5,347 nt of DNA, from the NCBI GenBank assembly GCA_022703115.1, contig JAKLEK010000114.1:1-5347 (forward strand), given 5' to 3'. The position numbers were made by a program, and so were the translations under genes. A model generated the notes under the pieces. The model was not told where the DNA came from, searched no databases, and saw only the letters and a list, made by a program, of their open reading frames with translations. Positions 1-5,347 of the stretch are shown piece after piece; the stretch's first letter is position 1, and the number at the start of each line of letters is the position of its first letter. Origin of the DNA: Elusimicrobiota bacterium (GTDB taxonomy: Bacteria; Elusimicrobiota; Elusimicrobia; Elusimicrobiales; UBA9959).

Positions 1-2052
1 AACAACGGGAAGGCCGGCCTGGCCGGGGCTTTCGTCATATGGCTGCTGGCCTCCCTGCTCCTGGCGCAGTGGCTGCTGAGAAGCGGTTACTTCTTCGGAG
101 CCGCCGACGCCGCGGGATTCCGTTTGGCGGGCGACTGCCTGGAGCTTCTGTCTTCAGGGAACATTTACGGTCTGTTCCGGCCGCTTCATGACGGCCTGAG
201 CTCCGTGCCGCGTCCTCCGCTCTACTACCTCACGTACGCGCCGGTATTCAAGTTCATCACCCGGGATCCGCGCCTGGCGCTGATACTCGTGAATTCCCTC
301 TATCTGGGCGTCCTGGTGCTGTCGGTCTATTCTGCGGTCAGGAAGGGCGGGAGCACCCTGTCGGCCTGGCTCGGGGCCTGTTTCGCGGCGGCGATGCCTT
401 TCGTTCTGGAGACCGCGCGGCATCCGGACAACGGGCTCGCCGGCATGGCGTTCACGGCCGCCGCGTACGCCGCGTATATAAGGTCCGACGATTTCGAGCA
501 TCCGGCGCCGGCTTTCTGGTGCGGGATCTTCCTCGGGCTGGGATTTTTCTCCGATTCCGCGTTCTGGCTGTACGCGCTTCCTCTCGTTCCGCTGATGACG
601 CGCAGCTTTTACGGCCAGCCGGCAAGTTCCTATCTGCTGAAAGGGCTCCTGCCCGGGGCGGCTCTGGCGGTCCCATGGTACATCTTCGCCGGAGCGCTCG
701 GAGCCGTGCGCTATCTTTCCGGGACGGAGCGCGTAGTGTCCCAGGGAGTGGACGCGCTCTCGTACCTGCAGGCACTGGCCGGAAGCGCGGGCCTTCCTTT
801 GTTCCTGCTGGGGATGACGGCGCTTTTGTGGATGTACTTTTCAGCGTTCATACCGTATGCGCACAGGAAGCTGGTGGCGGCCTGGTTCTTCGTCCCCGCG
901 CTCCTGGTCTACTTCCTCTTCGGAGGGAAGGCCGAACTCATGCGTCCGGCGCTGCTTTCCCTGAGCGTGGCGGGGGCCGTAATGACCCCTGCCAGGCTGC
1001 GCAAACCGATGTTGGGACTGAGCTGCGTCCTCCTTCTGGCCGCCCAGTCCGGTCTCATCGGTCCTGTGAAGGTGCTGGGCGTACGCGCGGTCGGAGGGGA
1101 ACCTCCCTCAGGAGACAGGCATGGGGTCAGCGAACTTATTTCCAGGCTCAGGTCGGAAGCCGGTCCGGGTCCGGTATCGGTCGCCCTGATCGGAGAAGAA
1201 GGAGAATTCAACAGGGGCAGCCTGCAATGCCTGGCCGGACATCTCGGGGCGCCGGGCCTGCGGTTCGGGGCCTATTCGCCCGAGGTCCTCGGCATTCCCG
1301 ATTTCGTGGTCTATAAAACGGCCGCTTTCAACGCTCCGCGCGAGGACTCTTCGTCCGCTCTCGTTCAGGAGCTTTCCAGTCCGTGGTTCGAGGCGGCCTT
1401 CTCCAGTTCGGCTTATTACGATCTGCCCGATATGTCCCGCCTGGTGCTTTACGCCAAGAAGCGGCCGGCCGGTACGCGTCTTGGCGGGAAAGAGATCGGG
1501 CTGAAGGGGTTCAAGGCCGGCGGTCTGCGCATAGACGACGGGAAGCTCCGCCTGTCCGGCTACGATCCGGAGTCCGGTTCCTACGCGGAAGCGGAGGTCT
1601 CAGCTCCCTACGCGGAGATGAACGGTTTCGACATATACGGACTTAAACTGGCGATAAGCGGTTTCGCGGCGGTCCCGGATACCGGAACGGTATCCGGGCT
1701 CAGGGTGACCGGGGCCCGCGTCGTCAGGATAGTGTCGGCCACCACCAGCGGATATTCGCTGGAACGGTATATCTCCGCCAGGCTCAAGAAGCTTTCAGGG
1801 ATCGAGGTCAATATCGGCGGTCCGGTCCGGGTTTTAGGCCTGTTCGCCGGCAGGCAGGCCTACGGGGAGCTTTCGCTCGAGGCCGCGCCCGGCGCCGTAC
1901 GTTTCCGTCTGCGAGATATCGCTTATTCAGGTTTCACCTTTCCCGCCATTATGCCGGGCGGTTTTACGTACGACTACGTTATCTCGGACCTGCCTCTGGA
2001 TATAAAATTCGACCGTGTGCGCGTGGTAAATCACATGCTGGAGATATCATAA
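1..2052 (+). CDS. GT-C (GT39/ArnT-like) membrane glycosyltransferase with C-terminal DUF2993/LmeA-like domain, 5' partial
   Basis: The frame is open from base 1, so the true start lies upstream; the TTG at 124 is internal because a membrane helix is encoded before it (codons 8-26). Numbering from base 1, about ten hydrophobic segments run to codon ~354. An RPPLYYLTY stretch (codons 71-79) recalls the HPPLYYLL signature of GT39/PMT_2 enzymes, and a PWY follows at codons 225-227. Asp36, after the first helix, is a candidate for the catalytic loop Asp of GT-C enzymes. Such enzymes transfer sugars from polyprenyl-phosphate donors on the outer face of the inner membrane. Codons ~372-488 form a soluble alpha/beta-like region. 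Codons ~497-683 are beta-rich and resemble the lipid-binding DUF2993/LmeA fold, ending in an SDLPLDIKF segment; I recognise this by pattern only. The stop TAA lies 1 nt before the next start, suggesting co-translation. The GT-C call is fairly sure; sugar, acceptor and C-terminal domain identity are not. Confidence 0.75.
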   Translation, partial: NNGKAGLAGAFVIWLLASLLLAQWLLRSGYFFGAADAAGFRLAGDCLELLSSGNIYGLFRPLHDGLSSVPRPPLYYLTYAPVFKFITRDPRLALILVNSLYLGVLVLSVYSAVRKGGSTLSAWLGACFAAAMPFVLETARHPDNGLAGMAFTAAAYAAYIRSDDFEHPAPAFWCGIFLGLGFFSDSAFWLYALPLVPLMTRSFYGQPASSYLLKGLLPGAALAVPWYIFAGALGAVRYLSGTERVVSQGVDALSYLQALAGSAGLPLFLLGMTALLWMYFSAFIPYAHRKLVAAWFFVPALLVYFLFGGKAELMRPALLSLSVAGAVMTPARLRKPMLGLSCVLLLAAQSGLIGPVKVLGVRAVGGEPPSGDRHGVSELISRLRSEAGPGPVSVALIGEEGEFNRGSLQCLAGHLGAPGLRFGAYSPEVLGIPDFVVYKTAAFNAPREDSSSALVQELSSPWFEAAFSSSAYYDLPDMSRLVLYAKKRPAGTRLGGKEIGLKGFKAGGLRIDDGKLRLSGYDPESGSYAEAEVSAPYAEMNGFDIYGLKLAISGFAAVPDTGTVSGLRVTGARVVRIVSATTSGYSLERYISARLKKLSGIEVNIGGPVRVLGLFAGRQAYGELSLEAAPGAVRFRLRDIAYSGFTFPAIMPGGFTYDYVISDLPLDIKFDRVRVVNHMLEIS
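1674..1698. repeat. Perfect 11-bp inverted repeat with 3-nt loop, inside coding sequence
   Basis: The left arm CCCGGATACCG (1674-1684) and right arm CGGTATCCGGG (1688-1698) are exact reverse complements around a GAA loop. The hairpin falls in the LmeA-like part of the glycosyltransferase gene, where it encodes the loop residues around PDTGTVSG. No T-run follows, so it is not a typical intrinsic terminator. It could be chance in GC-rich coding DNA, an mRNA structure or a protein-binding site. Confidence 0.7.
2040..2043 (+). promoter_or_regulatory. Ribosome binding site for the lipoprotein gene
   Basis: GGAG sits 10 nt before the ATG at 2054, inside the last codons of the upstream gene. Its position supports the ATG at 2054 as the start and suggests translational coupling across the 1-nt gap. 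Confidence 0.5.
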
Positions 2053-2053
2053 T

Positions 2054-2944
2054 ATGCCTTTTGACCCGTTCCCCCGCCGGTTCCTCCGCCTCGTTCTGCC
2101 TGCCCTGTGCCTGGCCGCGGCCGGCTGCGTGCCGATGCCGGAAGAGGCCCTCAGGGAAATGGCGCCTCCGGCGCAGGCCAACGAAGCGCCTTATGCCGGC
2201 CTGGAGCCCGGGGCCAAGAACTACGAAACGGCCCATTTCATGGTCAAGGCGTATTCTAACGACGTGGCCGTGGCCTATTCGGTACTCTGCGAGCAGGCCT
2301 ACAGCCGGATAATGAACGACCTCGGCCTGTATTCCTTCGCGCCCGCCCGTCCATACAATATCGTGGTCTACAAGGACCACGAGGAATACGCGCGGAAGAC
2401 CGGACAGCCCCGCTGGTCCGGCGGGATGGCCTACGGCAACGCCATCCTCGTTTACGAATCGGAAGGCGCGGGGGCCGTCCTGGCGCACGAAATGACCCAT
2501 CTGGTCTTCAATGAGTTCATGGGGTTGAGGAACAGCGCCGACTTCAAGTGGATAAACGAAGGCATCGCCGTCTACGAGGAAGGGCGCGCCTCGGCCGTAT
2601 CTCGCGCCGCCTACCACCGCAGGCTCGTGGAACTGGTGGTGCCGAACCCCATCCCTTTCTCTCAGTTCGTGAACATGCCGCCTCCCGGATTCTCCGAGGA
2701 AGCCGGCGGCCAGGCTGCGGCGGAGGACCCGGCAGCCAACGCTTCGGTGGAGCGCTGGTACGCGCAGGCGGGGTCGGCGGCCTCATTCATGATCAACGAG
2801 GGGGGGACCCTGGGATTCTCGCTCTTCATCGCGAGGCTCAAGGCCGGGGACCCGGCGGACGCGGCGGTCAGTTCGGCTTTCAGCGGGTTATGGCGGAACC
2901 TGGCCGATATGGAGAGGGCCTGGCTGCTGCATATAAGAGGATGA
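2054..2944 (+). CDS. Putative lipoprotein metallopeptidase, peptidase MA-like gluzincin
   Basis: This 296-residue protein starts with a basic-hydrophobic signal sequence (Arg8, Arg9, then Leu/Ala-rich) ending in LAAAGC. Cys25 is the likely lipidation site; Val at +2 suggests outer-membrane sorting if the host is a diderm. After a short Pro/Ala linker, the catalytic region carries HEMTH (His145, Glu146, His149), the zinc-binding HExxH motif. It is followed by WINEGIAVYEE, where Glu169 is the probable third ligand. This HExxH plus NEGxA spacing, the later YAQAGSAASFMI segment (236-247) and a C-terminal tail with a conserved-looking Trp290 match the peptidase MA-like family. An Ala/Gly/Glu-rich stretch (~207-232) looks like a flexible insert. 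It probably hydrolyses peptide bonds at the envelope, but its substrate is unknown. The ATG at 2054 fits the signal peptide and lies 1 nt after the upstream stop. Confidence is high for a secreted zinc metallopeptidase fold and low for any physiological role. Confidence 0.82.
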   Translation: MPFDPFPRRFLRLVLPALCLAAAGCVPMPEEALREMAPPAQANEAPYAGLEPGAKNYETAHFMVKAYSNDVAVAYSVLCEQAYSRIMNDLGLYSFAPARPYNIVVYKDHEEYARKTGQPRWSGGMAYGNAILVYESEGAGAVLAHEMTHLVFNEFMGLRNSADFKWINEGIAVYEEGRASAVSRAAYHRRLVELVVPNPIPFSQFVNMPPPGFSEEAGGQAAAEDPAANASVERWYAQAGSAASFMINEGGTLGFSLFIARLKAGDPADAAVSSAFSGLWRNLADMERAWLLHIRG

Positions 2945-2960
2945 GGCCGGGCGCCGGGAA

Positions 2961-2965
2961 AAGGA
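2961..2965 (+). promoter_or_regulatory. Ribosome binding site for the copper ATPase gene
   Basis: AAGGA lies 10 nt before the ATG at 2976 in the 31-nt gap after the lipoprotein gene. An in-frame TAA at 2973-2975 directly precedes that ATG, so no upstream start is possible. The gap shows no hairpin plus T-run, hence no terminator. Confidence 0.6.
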
Positions 2966-2975
2966 AAAGCCGTAA

Positions 2976-5180
2976 ATGCCAATCGTCTCTTCGGCCGGAA
3001 AAGAAGGCCTGAAAAAAGCGGTCATTCCGCTGGAGGGCGTTCATTGCGCGTCCTGCGTAGCGCGCATAGAGGAGGGACTGGGCGTGATGCCCGGTGTCCG
3101 GCGCGTTTCCGTTCACCTGCCTTCCAGGACGGCTTTCCTCACCTACGATCCGGAGCTGACGGACATAGCCGATATCCGGGAAGAGATAGAGGGGCTGGGC
3201 TACAAGTCCCTGGCCGTGACGGAATCCGGCGGCGGGGCCGGCGACGCGGCGGCCGGGTTCGCCCGGGAACAGTACTTTTTCTTCAAGAAATTCCTGGTCT
3301 CGGCCGCCCTCTCCGGTTTTCTGCTTTCCGGCGGGGTTTTCGATCTCTCTCCCTACACCATGATGCTGGTCTCGGCTTTCGTGTGGGCGTGGTGCGGCTC
3401 GCATTTCCATTCCGGTCTGCTCCGGTCGCTCAGGCTCCGCTCCGCGGATATGAACACGCTCGTTTCCCTGAGCACGAGCGTGACCTTCTTTTACGGGGCG
3501 TTCCTGACGGTCTTTCATACGGCCGGCGCCGGTCTCCACCGGGTCCAGTGGCATGAAACGGCGATGCTGATCACGTTCGTTAACCTGGGCCGCTGGCTGG
3601 AGGCTCGTTCCAGGAGCCTGGCGGCGGACGCCGTCTCCAGGCTTTTCAAGATCGCGCCGAAGTTCGCCAGGCGGGTCGGCGCGGGAAAAGAGGAACTGGT
3701 CCCGGTAGAGGAGATAATGCCCGGCGACGTGATAGCGCTGCGGCCCGGGGACCAGGCGCCGGTGGACGGGACCATCCTGCGCGGCTTCTCCGCCATGGAC
3801 GAGTCGCTGCTTACCGGAGAGGTCAGGCCGCAGGAGAAGGGCCCGGGTTCCAGCGTCTACGCCGGGACCATCAATACCACGGGCGCGCTGGAGTTTTCAG
3901 CCACAGGCGTGGGCGAAGACATGGTCCTGATGAAGATACTTAACGCGGTCGGAGAGAGCCGCGCGGCCAAAAGTTCCGCGCAGCGCCTGGCGGACCGCAT
4001 CTCCGCCTGGTTCGTGCCTTTCATCCTGCTGACTGCTTCCGCGTCTTCCGGCGTATGGCTCTATTATTCCGGCGCCGGCGCGGCGCTGGGGGTTTTCGCC
4101 GCGGTCCTCGCGGTGGCCTGTCCGTGCGCCATGGGACTGGCGGTGCCGATGGCTCTCTCGGCGGGATTCGGCAGGGCCGCCGGAATGGGGATACTCATAA
4201 ACAACGGCCCCGTGCTGGAACGGGTCTCCAAACTTGACGTCGTCATTTTCGATAAGACGGGAACGATAACCGAGGGCAGGCTGAAGGTTTCCGTCCTGCG
4301 CCCATGGGGTATAGGGGAGGACGAGTTCCTCTCGCTGCTCCTGAGCGCGGAATGCAGATCGGAGCATCCTTTCGCCGAGGCCGTAAGGGTCTTCGCTTCA
4401 GGCCGGGGGATCGAGCACGAGTCTCCTTCGGCCATAGAGGCGGCGCCGGGAAAAGGCATAACTGCCAGGCTGAAGGACAAGGAGCTCAAGGCCGGGAGCC
4501 AGAAATGGCTGGAGGAAGAGGGAGTCGTTCTGCCGGAAGAGGTCCGGTCCGAACTGGCCCGGCTGGACGGTTCGGCCCTGCTGCTGGCCGGGGCGGGGCG
4601 TTTCCTGGGTTACGCCGGGCTTTCCGATTCCATGCGGCCGGAGGCCGCTTCCCTCATGGCCGAGCTGCGCGCCATGGGCATCAAGCCGGTAATAGCTTCC
4701 GGGGACAGGCGGACGGCGGTGGAGGCGGCGGCCTCCGCCCTGGGGATAGCCGAGTTCTACGCCGAGGTGTTCCCGGAAGAGAAGCGCAGCATCGTGCTGC
4801 GGCATAAGGCGCTTGGCGAGAAGGTGGCCGTGGTCGGCGACGGGTTCAACGACGCCGCCGCTCTGGCTGAGGCCGATATCGGCATCGCCCTGCGTTCAGG
4901 CACAGATATAGCCGTGAACGCCAGCGATATCACCCTGCTGGGCAACGGCATAGGCGGGGTGGCGCGGGCCGTGAAGCTGTCCAGGGCCATACGCAGCGTG
5001 ATAGTGGAGAATCTGGTCTGGGCTTTCGGTTATAACGCCGCGCTCATACCGGTCGCCGCCGGGGCGCTTTATCCCGTTTTCGGCCTGCTCCTGCCGCCGC
5101 ATTACGCCGGCGCGGCCATGGCTTTAAGCTCGCTTTCGGTCGTCGCAAATTCCCTGAGGCTTACCAGGATGAAAATATGA
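2976..5180 (+). CDS. copA: Cu(+)-exporting P1B-type ATPase, CopA-like
   Basis: This complete 734-residue inner-membrane pump exports Cu(+) from the cytoplasm using ATP. One N-terminal heavy-metal-associated domain (~13-80) carries the binding motif GVHCASC (Cys24, Cys27). Eight helices are evident: MA ~104-121, MB ~127-147, M1-M2 ~162-210, M3-M4 ~343-390 and M5-M6 ~674-727. The actuator domain has TGE (280-282). The P domain has DKTGT with phosphorylated Asp426, and GDGFND (621-626). The N domain has the SEHP nucleotide-site motif (His464, Pro465). Cu(+) specificity is supported by CPC in M4 (Cys382-Cys384), Tyr686-Asn687 in M5 and Met715/Ser719 in M6, the set of membrane residues known from Legionella CopA. 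Met159, Glu209 and Asp340 fall where its metal-entry site lies. Departures from the usual pattern are NDAAAL instead of NDxPAL and a C-G-S-H-F-H stretch (140-145) at the MB kink. Silver could also be carried. No CueR-like regulator or CopZ chaperone is in view. Its TGA overlaps the next start. Confidence 0.93.
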   Translation: MPIVSSAGKEGLKKAVIPLEGVHCASCVARIEEGLGVMPGVRRVSVHLPSRTAFLTYDPELTDIADIREEIEGLGYKSLAVTESGGGAGDAAAGFAREQYFFFKKFLVSAALSGFLLSGGVFDLSPYTMMLVSAFVWAWCGSHFHSGLLRSLRLRSADMNTLVSLSTSVTFFYGAFLTVFHTAGAGLHRVQWHETAMLITFVNLGRWLEARSRSLAADAVSRLFKIAPKFARRVGAGKEELVPVEEIMPGDVIALRPGDQAPVDGTILRGFSAMDESLLTGEVRPQEKGPGSSVYAGTINTTGALEFSATGVGEDMVLMKILNAVGESRAAKSSAQRLADRISAWFVPFILLTASASSGVWLYYSGAGAALGVFAAVLAVACPCAMGLAVPMALSAGFGRAAGMGILINNGPVLERVSKLDVVIFDKTGTITEGRLKVSVLRPWGIGEDEFLSLLLSAECRSEHPFAEAVRVFASGRGIEHESPSAIEAAPGKGITARLKDKELKAGSQKWLEEEGVVLPEEVRSELARLDGSALLLAGAGRFLGYAGLSDSMRPEAASLMAELRAMGIKPVIASGDRRTAVEAAASALGIAEFYAEVFPEEKRSIVLRHKALGEKVAVVGDGFNDAAALAEADIGIALRSGTDIAVNASDITLLGNGIGGVARAVKLSRAIRSVIVENLVWAFGYNAALIPVAAGALYPVFGLLLPPHYAGAAMALSSLSVVANSLRLTRMKI
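5166..5169 (+). promoter_or_regulatory. Ribosome binding site for queF, inside the end of the ATPase gene
   Basis: AGGA lies 7 nt before the ATG at 5177, a good Shine-Dalgarno spacing. It supports the overlapping start and translational coupling with the ATPase. There is no leader between the two genes that could hold a preQ1 riboswitch. Confidence 0.6.
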
Positions 5181-5347
5181 AAAAAAAGAACACGTCGACT
5201 ACTGGCTACACCGACGCCCACGCCGGGGCGTCCCACGAGGCCGGCCTGCCGGATATAGAGGCCTGGCGCAATCAATACGGGCGCGACTATACCATAAGGA
5301 TAGTCCATCCGGAATTCACGTCCGTCTGTCCCAAGACCGGCCTGCCG
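5177..5347 (+). CDS. queF: NADPH-dependent 7-cyano-7-deazaguanine reductase QueF, 3' partial
   Basis: Only the first 57 codons are present; the gene runs off the window. QueF is the cytoplasmic enzyme that reduces the nitrile of preQ0 to the amine preQ1 with NADPH, a step in queuosine tRNA modification. The diagnostic stretch is PEFTSVCPKTGLP (residues 45-57), which carries the catalytic cysteine (Cys51) that forms the thioimide with preQ0. Its position resembles Cys55 of the short, single-domain Bacillus-type QueF, so this is likely the unimodular form rather than the longer E. coli type. The N-terminus before ~residue 25 is Lys/Thr/Ala-rich and not conserved-looking. The ATG overlaps the ATPase stop as ATGA (5177-5180), and a run of eight A (5180-5187) follows the start. 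The tight overlap suggests co-transcription with the ATPase, although no metabolic link is known. Confidence 0.92.
   Translation, partial: MKKKNTSTTGYTDAHAGASHEAGLPDIEAWRNQYGRDYTIRIVHPEFTSVCPKTGLP

Noticed and set aside
11..20. Palindrome AGGCCGGCCT, also at 5238-5247, with the GGCCGGCC core again near 1463
   Set aside because: Short all-GC cores recur easily in GC-rich coding DNA with GCC and GGC codons. Flanks do not match, so they are not a repeat family or attachment sites.
519..1316. A 265-codon + strand frame overlapping the glycosyltransferase
   Set aside because: The product is Arg/Gly/Ala-rich with no domain pattern, while the overlapping frame encodes coherent membrane helices.
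1979..2617. A 212-codon open frame on the - strand opposite the lipoprotein start
   Set aside because: It lies opposite a gene with clear motifs. Its product is rich in Gly, Arg, His and Val with no recognisable domain, as expected of antisense frames in GC-rich coding DNA.
2941..3012. Short frame starting at an ATGA overlap with the lipoprotein stop (23 basic residues)
   Set aside because: No ribosome binding site was evident and it would overlap the ATPase start out of frame. The ATPase has its own site at 2961-2965.
2880..3554. A 224-codon open frame on the - strand opposite the ATPase start
   Set aside because: It spans the gap and the well-supported metal-binding domain. The product is low-complexity and Arg/Gly/Glu-rich without motifs.
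4872..4883. 12-bp perfect palindrome GCCGATATCGGC
   Set aside because: It encodes the conserved Ala-Asp-Ile-Gly of the ATPase P domain, so protein constraint plus GC-rich codon choice explains it.
5147..5176. Possible preQ1 riboswitch before queF
   Set aside because: The upstream DNA is coding sequence of the ATPase and the start overlaps its stop, leaving no leader for an aptamer.

Overview
The window is a densely packed, GC-rich bacterial stretch with all four genes on the + strand. They are a 5'-truncated multi-pass glycosyltransferase, a putative lipoprotein metallopeptidase, a copper-type P1B ATPase, and the first 57 codons of queF. Intergenic gaps are 1 nt and 31 nt, and the last pair overlaps by 3 nt. 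No terminator or clear promoter separates the genes, so they could share one transcript. No stretch of 300 bases lacks a gene, and no RNA genes, mobile elements or CRISPR arrays were seen.

Organism: the lipobox protein, the membrane glycosyltransferase and the standard genetic code indicate a bacterium. Cys+2 of the lipoprotein is Val rather than Asp, which fits a diderm with outer-membrane lipoproteins. The GC-rich composition with frequent ATA and AGG codons, together with this mixed gene content, would suit a poorly cultured diderm lineage such as Elusimicrobiota. That placement is a weak impression, not something the sequence proves.

Layout: 1-2052 is a GT-C enzyme carrying a soluble C-terminal extension that resembles DUF2993/LmeA. 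2054-2944 is a gluzincin-type (HExxH...E) lipoprotein. 2976-5180 is a complete CopA-like Cu(+)-exporting ATPase with one N-terminal metal-binding domain. 5177-5347 is the start of QueF, which makes preQ1 for queuosine.

Working together: the first two products both act at the cell envelope and are nearly contiguous, so a shared envelope role is possible. The ATPase and QueF look like housekeeping neighbours and have no evident biochemical link to the first two. I do not see a clear new defence or mobile system here. The most unusual points are the glycosyltransferase/LmeA-like fusion and a perfect 11-bp hairpin inside its coding sequence.
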